A DNA stretch of 17,372 bases from JAVBOW01 sp031551595 (GCA_031551595.1 JAVBNK010000185.1:1-17372); one strand, 5' to 3'; positions 1 through 8,316 are shown, counted from the stretch's first letter. Notes: a model not told the origin generated them from the sequence alone. Program-made: numbers and translations.

Positions 1-9
1 ATAGAAATA

Positions 10-2946
10 ATGAGCGAGGAAATAAAGGAAAATATCGAAGGGCCTGAGATGCCGGTGGCGGAAACGGACGCCGGGGATGCCGTTGTGTCCGGGGCGGAAG
101 CCGTGGAGGCGGTTTCCGCGGAAGAGGAGCCGGCCGCCGACGTTCCGGAGGGCAGGTACGGCCGCCTGACCTCGGAACAGGGCGGACGCCACAAGCTCAC
201 GGGCATGTACAAGGACTGGTTCCTGGATTACGCGTCGTACGTGATCCTGGAACGCGCCGTGCCGCACCTGCAGGATGGGCTGAAGCCCGTGCAGAGGCGT
301 ATTTTGCACACGATGCGCCAGCTGGACGACGGCCGTTATAATAAGGTGGCCAACATCATCGGCTTCACGATGCAGTTCCATCCCCACGGCGACGCCTCGA
401 TCGGCGACGCGCTGGTGCAACTGGGGCAGAAAGACCTGTGCATCGACTGCCAGGGCAACTGGGGTAATATCCTGACGGGCGACGAGGCCGCCGCGCCGCG
501 GTATATCGAGGGCCGGCTAAGCAAATTCGCGCTGGACGTGGTGTTCAACCCCAAAACCACGGAGTGGATGCTTTCGTACGACGGCCGCAACCAGGAGCCG
601 GTCACGCTGCCGGTGAAATTTCCGCTGCTGCTGGCCCAGGGCGTGGAGGGTATCGCGGTGGGCCTGGCGTCGAAGATACTCCCGCATAATTTCCTGGAAT
701 TGCTGGACGCCTGCGTGGCGCACCTCAAAGGAGAGCCGTTCACGCTCTATCCGGATTTCCTGACGGGCGGCATGATCGACGTGAGCCGCTATAACGACGG
801 CCTGAGGGGTGGTGCGGTGAAGGTGCGCGCGAAGATATCGAAGGTCGACAAGCGCACGCTGGCCGTAACGGAGATCCCCTACGGTACGACCACCGAAAGC
901 ATCAAGGAGTCGATCATCAGGGCCAACGATAAAGGCAAGATCAAGATCCGCAAGGTGGACGACAACACGGCGGACAAGGTCGAGATCCTGATCCATGTGT
1001 CTGCCGACGAATCGACCGACAAGACGATCGACGCGCTGTATGCGTTCACGGACTGCGAGGTGTCGATCTCGCCCAACGCGTGCGTGATCTGGGAGGAAAG
1101 GCCGCATTTCATCGGGGTGGGCGAAATCCTGCGCCGCTCGGTGGCCGGGACGAAAGACCTGCTGCAACGCGAGTTGGAGATCCGGCTGGCCGAACTGGAC
1201 GAGGATTGGCACCGCTCGTCGCTGGAGAAAATATTCATCGAGAACAAGATATACAAGGTGATCGAGGGCACCTCGTCGCAGGACCACATGGTGGCGGAGA
1301 TCGACAAGGGCCTGGAACCGTTCAAAGGGCTGTTGCGCCGCGAGGTGACCCGCGAGGATATATTAAGGCTGGCCGATATCCCGTTCAAACGCACGTCGCG
1401 TTTCGACTCGGCGAAGGCGGACGAGTATATCAGGGGCCTCGAAAAGCAGATCAAGGAGGTCAAACATCATTTGGCGCACCTGGTGGACTACACGGTCGCC
1501 TGGTACGAAGGGCTGCGTAAGAAATACGGCGCGGGCCACGAGCGCCGCACGGAGATCCGGGCGTTCGACTCGATCGAGGCGGCGAAGGTGGTGGTGGCCA
1601 ACGCGAAACTGTACGTGAACCGCGAGGAAGGATTCTTCGGGATCGGGGCGGCGATGCGCAAGGACGAGTTCGTGTGCGACTGCTCGGACATCGACGACGT
1701 GATCGTCTTTACGAAAGAGGGCCGTTACATCATCACGAAGGTATCGGAGAAGGCGTTTTTCGACAAGCACATCTATTATATAGGTGTGTTCAAGCGCAAC
1801 GACGAGCGCACGATCTATAACGTGCTCTACCGCGACGGCCACAACGGCCCGATCATGATGAAGCGGTGCGCCATCACGAGCATCACACGCGATAAGGATT
1901 ACTGGATCACGCGGGGCACGCCGAAGAGCGACATCCTCTACATGAGCGTCAACCCGAACGGCGAGGCCGAGGTGCTGAAGGTGTATTTCAAGCCGCGCCC
2001 GAGGCTGAAAAAGGTGATCACAGACCTGGATTTCAGTACGTTGGCGATCAAGGGGCGGCAGTCGCAGGGCAATTTGTTCTCGCGCTACGCGATCCATAAG
2101 ATCGTGCTGAAGGAGCGGGGCGCGTCGACCCTGGGCGGCCAGCGGATCTGGTTCGACGAGGACGTGCGCAAACTCAATACCGACGGCCGCGGCCGTTTGC
2201 TGGGCGAGTTCAAGGGCGAGGACAGGATCATCGTCATGACGGCCCGCAACGAGTACTATACGACGGGCTTCGACGTGGGGCACCACTTCCCGGAAGACAC
2301 GGTGAGCGTGGAGCGCTACGACCCGGAACTGGTGTATACGGTGGCCTACTGGGATGCCGAACAGAAGTATTATTACCTGAAACGGTTCACGGCCGAGCAG
2401 AGCGACCGGATGCAGCAATTCGTGGACGACGCCCCGGCTTCCCGGCTGGAGTGCATCACGCAGGACGATTGCCCGCGCCTGGAGGTGGTTTACGGGGGGG
2501 CGAATGCATCGCGTCCGGCGGAAACGATCGATGCCGCGGAGTTTATTGGCGTGAAGAGCCACAGGGCCAAAGGCAAGCGCATTACGATTTATGAGGTGGG
2601 CCTGCTGCGTTTCCTGGAGCCGTTGCCGGAGCCGTGCGACGGGGAGCCGGAGGAAGAAGGCGGCATGCTGCCGGAAGAGGCGGAAAACACCCTGGAACCA
2701 GTAGCAGAACCCATGCCTGGACCTGAACCCGCGCCTGTTCCCGCCTCTGAACCTGTGGCAGAACTTGTCCCTGGGCCGCAGCCCAAGCCACGCGCAAGGG
2801 TGAAAAAAATGGCCCCGGAGCCTGATTCCGAATCGGTGTCAGAACCGGCGCCCGAACCGGAGGCTGAGATCGAATTCGAGATCGAACGCCCCGGGGACGA
2901 GCACGACACGCGCAACCCGGAGATACAGCAACTGGATTTATTTTAA
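10..2946 (+). CDS. parC: DNA topoisomerase IV subunit A (ParC)
   Basis: This is the DNA-cleaving and rejoining subunit of the type IIA topoisomerase that decatenates sister chromosomes; it works with ParE in the cytoplasm. The 978-aa product has an acidic Ala/Glu-rich extension (about residues 1-55) and then the winged-helix breakage-reunion domain. HPHGD lies at 124-128 and the catalytic tyrosine is Y165 in AAAPRYIEGR. A degenerate C-terminal beta-pinwheel lacks a GyrA box (about 540-870). Last comes a long low-complexity Pro/Glu tail (about 880-978) that ends in QLDLF. The 'GMYKDWFLDYASYVILERAVP' region and HPHGDASIGD are typical of Bacteroidota ParC and distinguish it from the GyrA at 11851. 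The ATG at 10 is the first in the window; an earlier start is unlikely because a TAG sits at 2-4 in another frame and only nine bases precede it. parE may lie upstream but is not visible. The tail uses more GAA, CCT and GCA codons than the body. Confidence 0.95.
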   Translation: MSEEIKENIEGPEMPVAETDAGDAVVSGAEAVEAVSAEEEPAADVPEGRYGRLTSEQGGRHKLTGMYKDWFLDYASYVILERAVPHLQDGLKPVQRRILHTMRQLDDGRYNKVANIIGFTMQFHPHGDASIGDALVQLGQKDLCIDCQGNWGNILTGDEAAAPRYIEGRLSKFALDVVFNPKTTEWMLSYDGRNQEPVTLPVKFPLLLAQGVEGIAVGLASKILPHNFLELLDACVAHLKGEPFTLYPDFLTGGMIDVSRYNDGLRGGAVKVRAKISKVDKRTLAVTEIPYGTTTESIKESIIRANDKGKIKIRKVDDNTADKVEILIHVSADESTDKTIDALYAFTDCEVSISPNACVIWEERPHFIGVGEILRRSVAGTKDLLQRELEIRLAELDEDWHRSSLEKIFIENKIYKVIEGTSSQDHMVAEIDKGLEPFKGLLRREVTREDILRLADIPFKRTSRFDSAKADEYIRGLEKQIKEVKHHLAHLVDYTVAWYEGLRKKYGAGHERRTEIRAFDSIEAAKVVVANAKLYVNREEGFFGIGAAMRKDEFVCDCSDIDDVIVFTKEGRYIITKVSEKAFFDKHIYYIGVFKRNDERTIYNVLYRDGHNGPIMMKRCAITSITRDKDYWITRGTPKSDILYMSVNPNGEAEVLKVYFKPRPRLKKVITDLDFSTLAIKGRQSQGNLFSRYAIHKIVLKERGASTLGGQRIWFDEDVRKLNTDGRGRLLGEFKGEDRIIVMTARNEYYTTGFDVGHHFPEDTVSVERYDPELVYTVAYWDAEQKYYYLKRFTAEQSDRMQQFVDDAPASRLECITQDDCPRLEVVYGGANASRPAETIDAAEFIGVKSHRAKGKRITIYEVGLLRFLEPLPEPCDGEPEEEGGMLPEEAENTLEPVAEPMPGPEPAPVPASEPVAELVPGPQPKPRARVKKMAPEPDSESVSEPAPEPEAEIEFEIERPGDEHDTRNPEIQQLDLF

Positions 2947-2949
2947 CGC

Positions 2950-3480
2950 ATGATCCTGTTCCTGGTGGGATATATGGGGTGCGGCAAGAGCACGATCGGC
3001 CGCACGGTAGCCCACCGGCTGGGGGTACGGTTCGTGGACATGGACCGGCGGATCGAGGAGGCGGCGGGCCGCACGGTGGCGGAGATTTTCGCCGCGGAGG
3101 GCGAAGCCTCTTTCCGGGCGATGGAACGTAAGTTTATAGAGGGCCTGGAAGGCGCGGGGGAGGATATGGTGGTGGCCACGGGTGGGGGAGCGCCTTGCCA
3201 CGGCGACAACATGGACCTGATGAACCGCCTGGGAGTTACGGTCTACTTCAAGATGACGCCGCAGGGATGAGTGCGGCGGTTGGGGCCGGGCCGCGACCGC
3301 AGGCCGTTGATCAGGGGAATGGAGGACGGGGAGTTGTTGAGGTATATCGGTGACAATTTGGCGCGGCGTTCGGCGTTTTATGAGCGTGCGCGCATGACGA
3401 TAGATTGCGCCGGGGTGAGCGACGAGTATATCGCGCGCCACATCGAGCGTTTTGCAGAGTTAATAAAGTACGAGAGATGA
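2950..3480 (+). pseudogene. aroK: Shikimate kinase, interrupted by an in-frame TGA
   Basis: The family phosphorylates shikimate to shikimate-3-phosphate with ATP in the chorismate pathway. The frame opens three bases after parC and, ignoring one internal stop, runs 176 codons, the normal family length. The first half has Walker A G-Y-M-G-C-G-K13-S-T, the shikimate-binding D30-M-D32, F-R56 and GGG (78-80). TGA at 3268-3270 is codon 107. The same frame then continues with the LID segment R-R118-P-L-I-R and the R140-SAF-Y144 motif, both needed for nucleotide binding and catalysis. The 106-residue product would therefore lack essential arginines. A GTG at 3271 directly after the stop could restart the second half (69 aa), but two separate pieces making an active enzyme would be unusual. 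Possible explanations are a real nonsense mutation (TTA or TGG to TGA is a single change), a strain-mixture or sequencing error, or recoding. The final TGA overlaps the purL ATG. Identity is secure; functional state is not. Confidence 0.88.
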
Positions 3481-6400
3481 TAAGGTATTTCGGTAATTCA
3501 GAGAAAATTTACGCTGTCCAGACGGCGCACGAGTTCGATGCGGCCGGGCAGGCGAGCCTCGAATGGTTGTTTTCGGGGGCGAAGTATATGGGTCCGGGTC
3601 CGGTGTACGGCGATTTCGCGGGTCCGCGCAGGGAAATGGTGACCCCGTGGAGCACCAATGCGGTGGAGATCACCCAGAACATGGGCCTGGAGGGCATCGT
3701 GCGGATCGAGGAATTCCGGCGTGCGGGCGACGGGGCGTTCGATCCGATGCTGGACCGCCGCTACGAGGTGCTGGACCAGGAAGTGTTCACGGTGGTGCAC
3801 ACCCCGGAGCCGATCCGCCACGTCACGGATATCGCGGCCTATAACGACCGGGAAGGCCTTGCGCTGAGCGGCGAGGAGATCGCCTACCTGGAAGAGGTGA
3901 GCCGCAGGATGGGCCGCCCGCTGACGGACAGCGAGGTGTTCGGCTTCTCGCAGGTCAACTCGGAGCACTGCCGCCACAAGATCTTCAACGGGCGGTTTAT
4001 TGTGGACGGCCGGGAGATGGACGAGTCGCTGTTCGCGATGATCAAAAAGACGACCGGGACCAACCCCAATATGGTGGTGTCGGCCTATAAGGATAACTGC
4101 GCGTTCCTGGAGGGCTCCGAGGTGGAGCAATTTTCGCCCGGTCGCCACGACACGGCGGACTGGTTCGGCGTGAAGGATTTCCGCAGCGTGATCTCGATCA
4201 AGGCCGAGACGCACAATTTTCCGACGACGGTCGAGCCTTTCAACGGCGCGGCGACGGGCACGGGCGGCGAGATCCGCGACCGTATCGCCGGCGGCAAGGG
4301 GGCGTTCCCGGTGGCCGGTACGGCGGTCTATATGACGGCTTACCCGCGTCTGGACGGAGGCCGTCCATGGGAGCAGGGTGCGCCCCGCAAGTGGCTGTAC
4401 CAGACCCCGGAAGATATCCTGGTCAAGGCGTCGAACGGGGCGTCGGACTTCGGCAACAAATTTGGCCAGCCGCTCATTTGCGGCAGCGTGCTGACGTTCG
4501 AACATGCAGAAGGTGGTCGCACGTGGGGCTATGACAAGGTGATCATGCAGGCGGGCGGCATCGGCTACGGCCGCAAGCAGGACAGCATAAAGGACGAACC
4601 GGCGGCGGGCGACCGCGTGGTGCTGATGGGGGGCGACAACTACCGTATCGGCATGGGCGGCGGGGCCGTATCGTCGGTGGCGACGGGACAGTTCGCAGGC
4701 GCGATCGAACTCAATGCGATCCAGCGCTCGAATCCCGAGATGCAGAAACGGGTCTATAACGCGATCCGGGCGGTGTCCGAAGAGGACCGCAACCCGGTGG
4801 TGTCGATCCATGACCACGGTGCGGGCGGCCACCTGAACTGCCTGAGCGAGTTGGTGGAGGCTACCGGCGGAAGGATCGACATGGATAAGTTGCCGGTGGG
4901 CGACCCGACGCTGAGCGCACGCGAGATCGTGGGCAACGAGTCGCAGGAGCGCATGGGCCTGGTGGTCAAGGCCACGGATGTGGAGCATCTTCGCCGCATT
5001 GCCGACCGTGAGCGGGCGCCGATCTATGACATAGGCGAAACGACGGGCGACGGGCGGTTCACGTTCGTGGACAACCGCACGGGCGAGCGGCCGATCGACT
5101 GGCCGCTGGAGTATATGTTCGGCAAGGCGCCGCGCACGGTGATGGACGACCGCCGCAAAGCCGCCTCGTTCGCAGAAGTGAAATACGATCCTGCAAAGGC
5201 GGCGGAATATATTGAAAACGTGCTCCGGATGGAGGCTGTGGCGTGCAAGGATTGGCTCACGAACAAGGTGGACCGTTGCGTGACGGGCCGCATCGCGGTG
5301 CAGCAGACCGCGGGCAGCGTGCAGTTGCCGCTGAACGACTGCGGCGTGGTGGCGTTGGACTACCAGGGCGTTAAGGGTATTGCGACCGCCCTGGGACACG
5401 CCCCGGTGGCGGCGCTGGCCGACCCGGCGGCAGGCTCGGTGCTGGCGATCGCCGAATCGCTCACGAATATCGTGTTCGCGCCGCTGGAGCATGGCCTGAG
5501 GGGCGTTTCGCTGAGCGCCAACTGGATGTGGCCGTGCCGCAACGAGGGCGAGGATGCGCGGCTTTACGATGCGGTGCAGTCGGCGAGCGATTTCGCCATC
5601 GCGCTGGGGATCAATATCCCGACGGGTAAGGATTCGTTGTCGATGACCCAGAAATACCCCGACGGCAGCCGCGTGCTGGCCCCGGGAACGGTGATCATCA
5701 CCTCGACGGCCGAGGTGTCGAACGTGGGCGGATGCGTGACTGCGGCCTTGAAGCCCGTGCGCAGCCAGCTGGTGTACGTCGATTTCAGCGGCGGGAGCGA
5801 TTTTGCGTTGGGCGGCAGCGCGTTTGCGCAGTCGGTCGGCTCGGTGGGCAGGGAGGTGCCCCGGGTGATGGATGCCGACCGTTTCGCGGCTGCGTTCGAG
5901 GCCGTGCAGCGATTAGTGAAAGACGGTAAAGTGCTTGCAGGCCACGACGTTTCGGGCGGAGGACTGGTGACGGCGCTGTTGGAGATGTGCTTTGCGGACA
6001 ACCGCAGCGGCGTGGAAGCGAACCTCGATGCGCTGGGCGAGAAAGATATGGTGAAAGCGCTGTTCAGCGAGCGCCCTGCGGTGGTTTTGCAGGTCGGGAG
6101 CGGCGTGGACGTGTGCGAGTGGCTGCATATCGAGGGACTGGACGGCTATGTGATCGGCGATGTGAATGCCGGCCGCCGTTTCACGGTGAGCAATGCGGGC
6201 GTGGAATTCGCGCTGGATATCGACAAGATGCGCGATACGTGGTATGAAACCTCCTATCTGCTGGACCGCCGCCAGAGCGGTGAACAGAAAGCGAAGGAGC
6301 GCTTTGAGAATTATAAGAAGCAGGAGCTTGAGTATAGTTTCCCGGAAACGTTCACGGGCCGCCTGTCGCAATACGGCCTCGATCCGAAGCGCCGCACGCC

Positions 6401-7160
6401 GGGCGGTATTAAAGCGGCGGTCATCCGTGAGAAGGGCAGCAACGGCGACCGCGAGATGGCCTGGTGCATGTACCTGGCAGGGATGGACGTGAAAGACATC
6501 CACATGACCGACCTGGTAGCGGGGCGCGAAACGCTGGAGGATGTGCAGATGATCGTCTTTGTGGGCGGCTTTTCGAACTCGGACGTGCTCAACTCGGCCA
6601 AGGGCTGGGCGGGCGCATTCCTCTATAACGAGCGTGCGCGGCGTGCGCTGGAGGCGTTCTATGCGCGTCCCGACACGCTGTCGCTGGGGGTCTGCAACGG
6701 CTGCCAGCTGATGATGGAACTGGGGCTGATCACTCCTTCCCACGGGCAGAAACCGCGCATGCTGCACAACGACAGCCATAAATTCGAATGCGGTTTCGTG
6801 GGTGTGGACGTTTTGAAATCCGGGTCGGTGATGCTGGACGGCCTGGCAGGCAGCACACTGGGCATCTGGATCGCCCACGGCGAGGGTAAATTTTCGCTGC
6901 CTTTCGAAGAGGGGCGGTACAACGTTGCCATGAAATACCGCCATGCGGCTTACGCGGCCAACCCGAACGGCAGCGACTACGCCGTGGCGGGGATCGCGAG
7001 CGACGACGGCCGCCACCTGGCGATGATGCCCCACCTGGAGCGTTCGCTGCGCCCCTGGAACTGGGCCTGCTATCCCTACGAACGCCGTATGGACGAGGCC
7101 AGCCCCTGGATCGAGGCGTTCGTAAACGCGCGGCGGTGGCTGGAAACGAATAAAAGGTAG
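3477..7160 (+). CDS. purL: Phosphoribosylformylglycinamidine synthase (large, single-chain PurL)
   Basis: It catalyses the fourth step of de novo purine synthesis: FGAR + ATP + glutamine to FGAM. The 1227-aa length fits the large PurL type, which carries its own glutaminase and needs no separate PurS or PurQ. It has an N-terminal PurS-like region, then the linker with SQVNSEHCRH (about 158-167), and AETHNFPTTVEPFNG (243-257) with the glycine-rich TGTGGEIRD of the first AIRS-like ATP domain. A second AIRS-like half follows, with a DVSGGGL signature. The C-terminal class I glutamine amidotransferase has nucleophile C1073 in GVCNGCQ and H1186-L-E1188 completing the triad. I chose the ATG at 3477 because it gives the MIRYF N terminus and overlaps the aroK stop as ATGA, which suggests translational coupling. 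If ribosomes drop off at the aroK TGA, coupling would rely on restart at GTG 3271 or on direct initiation. Confidence 0.97.
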   Translation: MIRYFGNSEKIYAVQTAHEFDAAGQASLEWLFSGAKYMGPGPVYGDFAGPRREMVTPWSTNAVEITQNMGLEGIVRIEEFRRAGDGAFDPMLDRRYEVLDQEVFTVVHTPEPIRHVTDIAAYNDREGLALSGEEIAYLEEVSRRMGRPLTDSEVFGFSQVNSEHCRHKIFNGRFIVDGREMDESLFAMIKKTTGTNPNMVVSAYKDNCAFLEGSEVEQFSPGRHDTADWFGVKDFRSVISIKAETHNFPTTVEPFNGAATGTGGEIRDRIAGGKGAFPVAGTAVYMTAYPRLDGGRPWEQGAPRKWLYQTPEDILVKASNGASDFGNKFGQPLICGSVLTFEHAEGGRTWGYDKVIMQAGGIGYGRKQDSIKDEPAAGDRVVLMGGDNYRIGMGGGAVSSVATGQFAGAIELNAIQRSNPEMQKRVYNAIRAVSEEDRNPVVSIHDHGAGGHLNCLSELVEATGGRIDMDKLPVGDPTLSAREIVGNESQERMGLVVKATDVEHLRRIADRERAPIYDIGETTGDGRFTFVDNRTGERPIDWPLEYMFGKAPRTVMDDRRKAASFAEVKYDPAKAAEYIENVLRMEAVACKDWLTNKVDRCVTGRIAVQQTAGSVQLPLNDCGVVALDYQGVKGIATALGHAPVAALADPAAGSVLAIAESLTNIVFAPLEHGLRGVSLSANWMWPCRNEGEDARLYDAVQSASDFAIALGINIPTGKDSLSMTQKYPDGSRVLAPGTVIITSTAEVSNVGGCVTAALKPVRSQLVYVDFSGGSDFALGGSAFAQSVGSVGREVPRVMDADRFAAAFEAVQRLVKDGKVLAGHDVSGGGLVTALLEMCFADNRSGVEANLDALGEKDMVKALFSERPAVVLQVGSGVDVCEWLHIEGLDGYVIGDVNAGRRFTVSNAGVEFALDIDKMRDTWYETSYLLDRRQSGEQKAKERFENYKKQELEYSFPETFTGRLSQYGLDPKRRTPGGIKAAVIREKGSNGDREMAWCMYLAGMDVKDIHMTDLVAGRETLEDVQMIVFVGGFSNSDVLNSAKGWAGAFLYNERARRALEAFYARPDTLSLGVCNGCQLMMELGLITPSHGQKPRMLHNDSHKFECGFVGVDVLKSGSVMLDGLAGSTLGIWIAHGEGKFSLPFEEGRYNVAMKYRHAAYAANPNGSDYAVAGIASDDGRHLAMMPHLERSLRPWNWACYPYERRMDEASPWIEAFVNARRWLETNKR

Positions 7161-7177
7161 ACTATCGGAAAAATACA

Positions 7178-7227
7178 TAAGTCCGCGGCCCGAAATCTCC
7201 GATTTCACCCCCGCGGCCGCGGACTTA
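7178..7227. repeat. Long inverted repeat with a nested hairpin after purL
   Basis: TAAGTCCGCGGCC (7178-7190) and GGCCGCGGACTTA (7215-7227) pair perfectly over 13 bp. The 24-nt loop contains a second perfect hairpin, GAAATC-TCC-GATTTC (7192-7206). It fills most of the purL to zinc-ribbon gap. No T tract follows on the + strand (AAAATC follows), so it is not a standard + strand intrinsic terminator. On the - strand it is followed by TGTATTTTT, yet no - strand gene precedes it. It may act as an mRNA 3'-end stabiliser, a processing site or an imperfect terminator. Confidence 0.6.
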
Positions 7228-7253
7228 AAATCAGCATGCCGGGGGAAACGACG

Positions 7254-7535
7254 ATGAATATGGAAAACATGATTTTTTGCCAGAGCTGCGGGATGCCGAT
7301 GACTTCGGCGGAGCATTTCGGTACGAATGCCGACGAGAGCCGGAACTGCGATTATTGCGCATTCTGCTATGCGGGCGGCGAGTTCACACAAGACTGCACG
7401 ATGGACGGGATGATTGAGCATTGCGTGCAGTTCCTTGAGGAGTTCAACAAGGACAGCGACCAACAGTTCACCCGTGAGCAGGCGATCGCTCAGATGCAGC
7501 AGTATTTTCCGAAGTTGAAACGCTGGGCGAAATAA
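7254..7535 (+). CDS. Small zinc-ribbon protein (putative zinc ribbon, Zn_ribbon_2-like)
   Basis: This is a 93-aa soluble protein with no signal peptide. CQSCGMPM (C9, C12) and YCAFCY (C35, C38) form two CxxC knuckles separated by the FGTNADES segment, the pattern of a putative zinc-ribbon family common in Bacteroidota. An extra cysteine, C32, and C48/C57 lie nearby. The C-terminal half is a predicted helix (MIEHCVQFLEEFNK to the end). The function is unknown to me; zinc binding is inferred from the cysteine pairs. I chose the ATG at 7254 because GGGGGAA lies about 7 nt upstream; the in-frame ATG at 7236 would add six residues and the ATG at 7260 would drop two. Its TAA shares its last A with the murI ATG (TAATG), so the two are probably co-translated. 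Confidence 0.8.
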   Translation: MNMENMIFCQSCGMPMTSAEHFGTNADESRNCDYCAFCYAGGEFTQDCTMDGMIEHCVQFLEEFNKDSDQQFTREQAIAQMQQYFPKLKRWAK

Positions 7536-8305
7536 TGAACGATGCGCCGGTAGCGGTATTCGATTCGGGTTTCGGGGGGCTGTCCGTATGGCGGGAGATC
7601 CGGCGGAGGCTTCCCGGCGAGTCGTTGCTGTACTATGGCGACGGCCTGCATTGCCCCTACGGTCCCAAACCTGCGGACGAGGTGACGGGCTATGTGGAGG
7701 CGGCGGCACGGCTGTTGGTCGGGCAGCGGGGTGCGAAAATGCTGGTGGTGGCGTGCAATGCGGCCACGGCGGCGGCGATCACGCGCCTGCGGGAACGGTA
7801 CGCGATCCCGGTCGTGGGCATGGAGCCCGCGGTGAAGCCTGCGGCGTTGTCGTCGAAGTCGGGCGTGATCGGTATTTTGGCCACGGCGGGCACGCTGCAG
7901 GGCGAGCTGTTCCGGGAAACGTCGGCGCGTTATGCCGGCAGGGTGAAGATACTGCAGGCGGTAGGCGAGGGTTTCGTGGAACTGGTTGAAGCGGGGCGCG
8001 AGGATAGCCCGGAGGCGGTGGAGGCGGTGCGGCGTGCGATCGGGCCGATGCTGGAGCAGGGGGCCGACCGGATCGTGCTGGGCTGCACGCATTACCCGTT
8101 CCTGGAGCGTGCGATGCGCGAGGTGATCGGCGGGCGGGACGTGGAATTGGTGGATCCTGCGCCTGCGGTGGCACGGCGTGCGGAGGATTTGCTGGCGCAG
8201 GGCGGACTGCTGGCGCAGCCGGGGCATACGGCGGAATATGAATTTTACACGGCGGCGGACGAGGCCTACCTGGAGAGGATCAGGGCGCGTGCCGCCCGAT
8301 TTTAG
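7535..8305 (+). CDS. murI: Glutamate racemase
   Basis: It interconverts L- and D-glutamate in a cofactor-independent reaction and supplies D-Glu for peptidoglycan stem peptides. The length, 256 aa, is normal for the family. D10-S11-G opens the substrate site, Y-G-D-G-L-H-C-P-Y-G (34-43) is the usual GD..xPYG loop, and the two catalytic cysteines are C74 in ACNAATAAAI and C184 in LGCTHYPF, with H186 following. The common CNT motif reads CNA here, and the GDT of many homologues reads GDG; I think these may be normal for this Bacteroidota subfamily but cannot check. The ATG overlaps the preceding stop by one base, so translation is probably coupled to the zinc-ribbon gene. The stop is 26 bp before ftsK. 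Confidence 0.95.
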   Translation: MNDAPVAVFDSGFGGLSVWREIRRRLPGESLLYYGDGLHCPYGPKPADEVTGYVEAAARLLVGQRGAKMLVVACNAATAAAITRLRERYAIPVVGMEPAVKPAALSSKSGVIGILATAGTLQGELFRETSARYAGRVKILQAVGEGFVELVEAGREDSPEAVEAVRRAIGPMLEQGADRIVLGCTHYPFLERAMREVIGGRDVELVDPAPAVARRAEDLLAQGGLLAQPGHTAEYEFYTAADEAYLERIRARAARF

Positions 8306-8316
8306 CAGAAAATAAT

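Noticed and set aside
2803..2809. A7 run in the parC tail as a programmed frameshift that removes the QLDLF end
   Set aside because: The phase is GTG AAA AAA ATG, which does not form the standard X XXY YYZ slippery heptamer, and no clear stimulatory structure follows. Occasional polymerase slippage remains possible.
3268..3270. TGA read as an amino acid through an altered genetic code or selenocysteine
   Set aside because: ftsK, gyrA, the LolA-like gene and aroK itself end at TGA in this window at sensible C termini, so TGA is a normal stop. Shikimate kinases have no selenocysteine here and I see no clear SECIS-like hairpin after it.
3498..5492. Long open frame on the - strand opposite purL (also ones opposite parC, ftsK, gyrA and the TPR gene)
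   Set aside because: These are Arg/His/Leu-rich shadow frames caused by GC-biased third codon positions on the + strand; they contain no recognisable domain and overlap well-supported genes completely.
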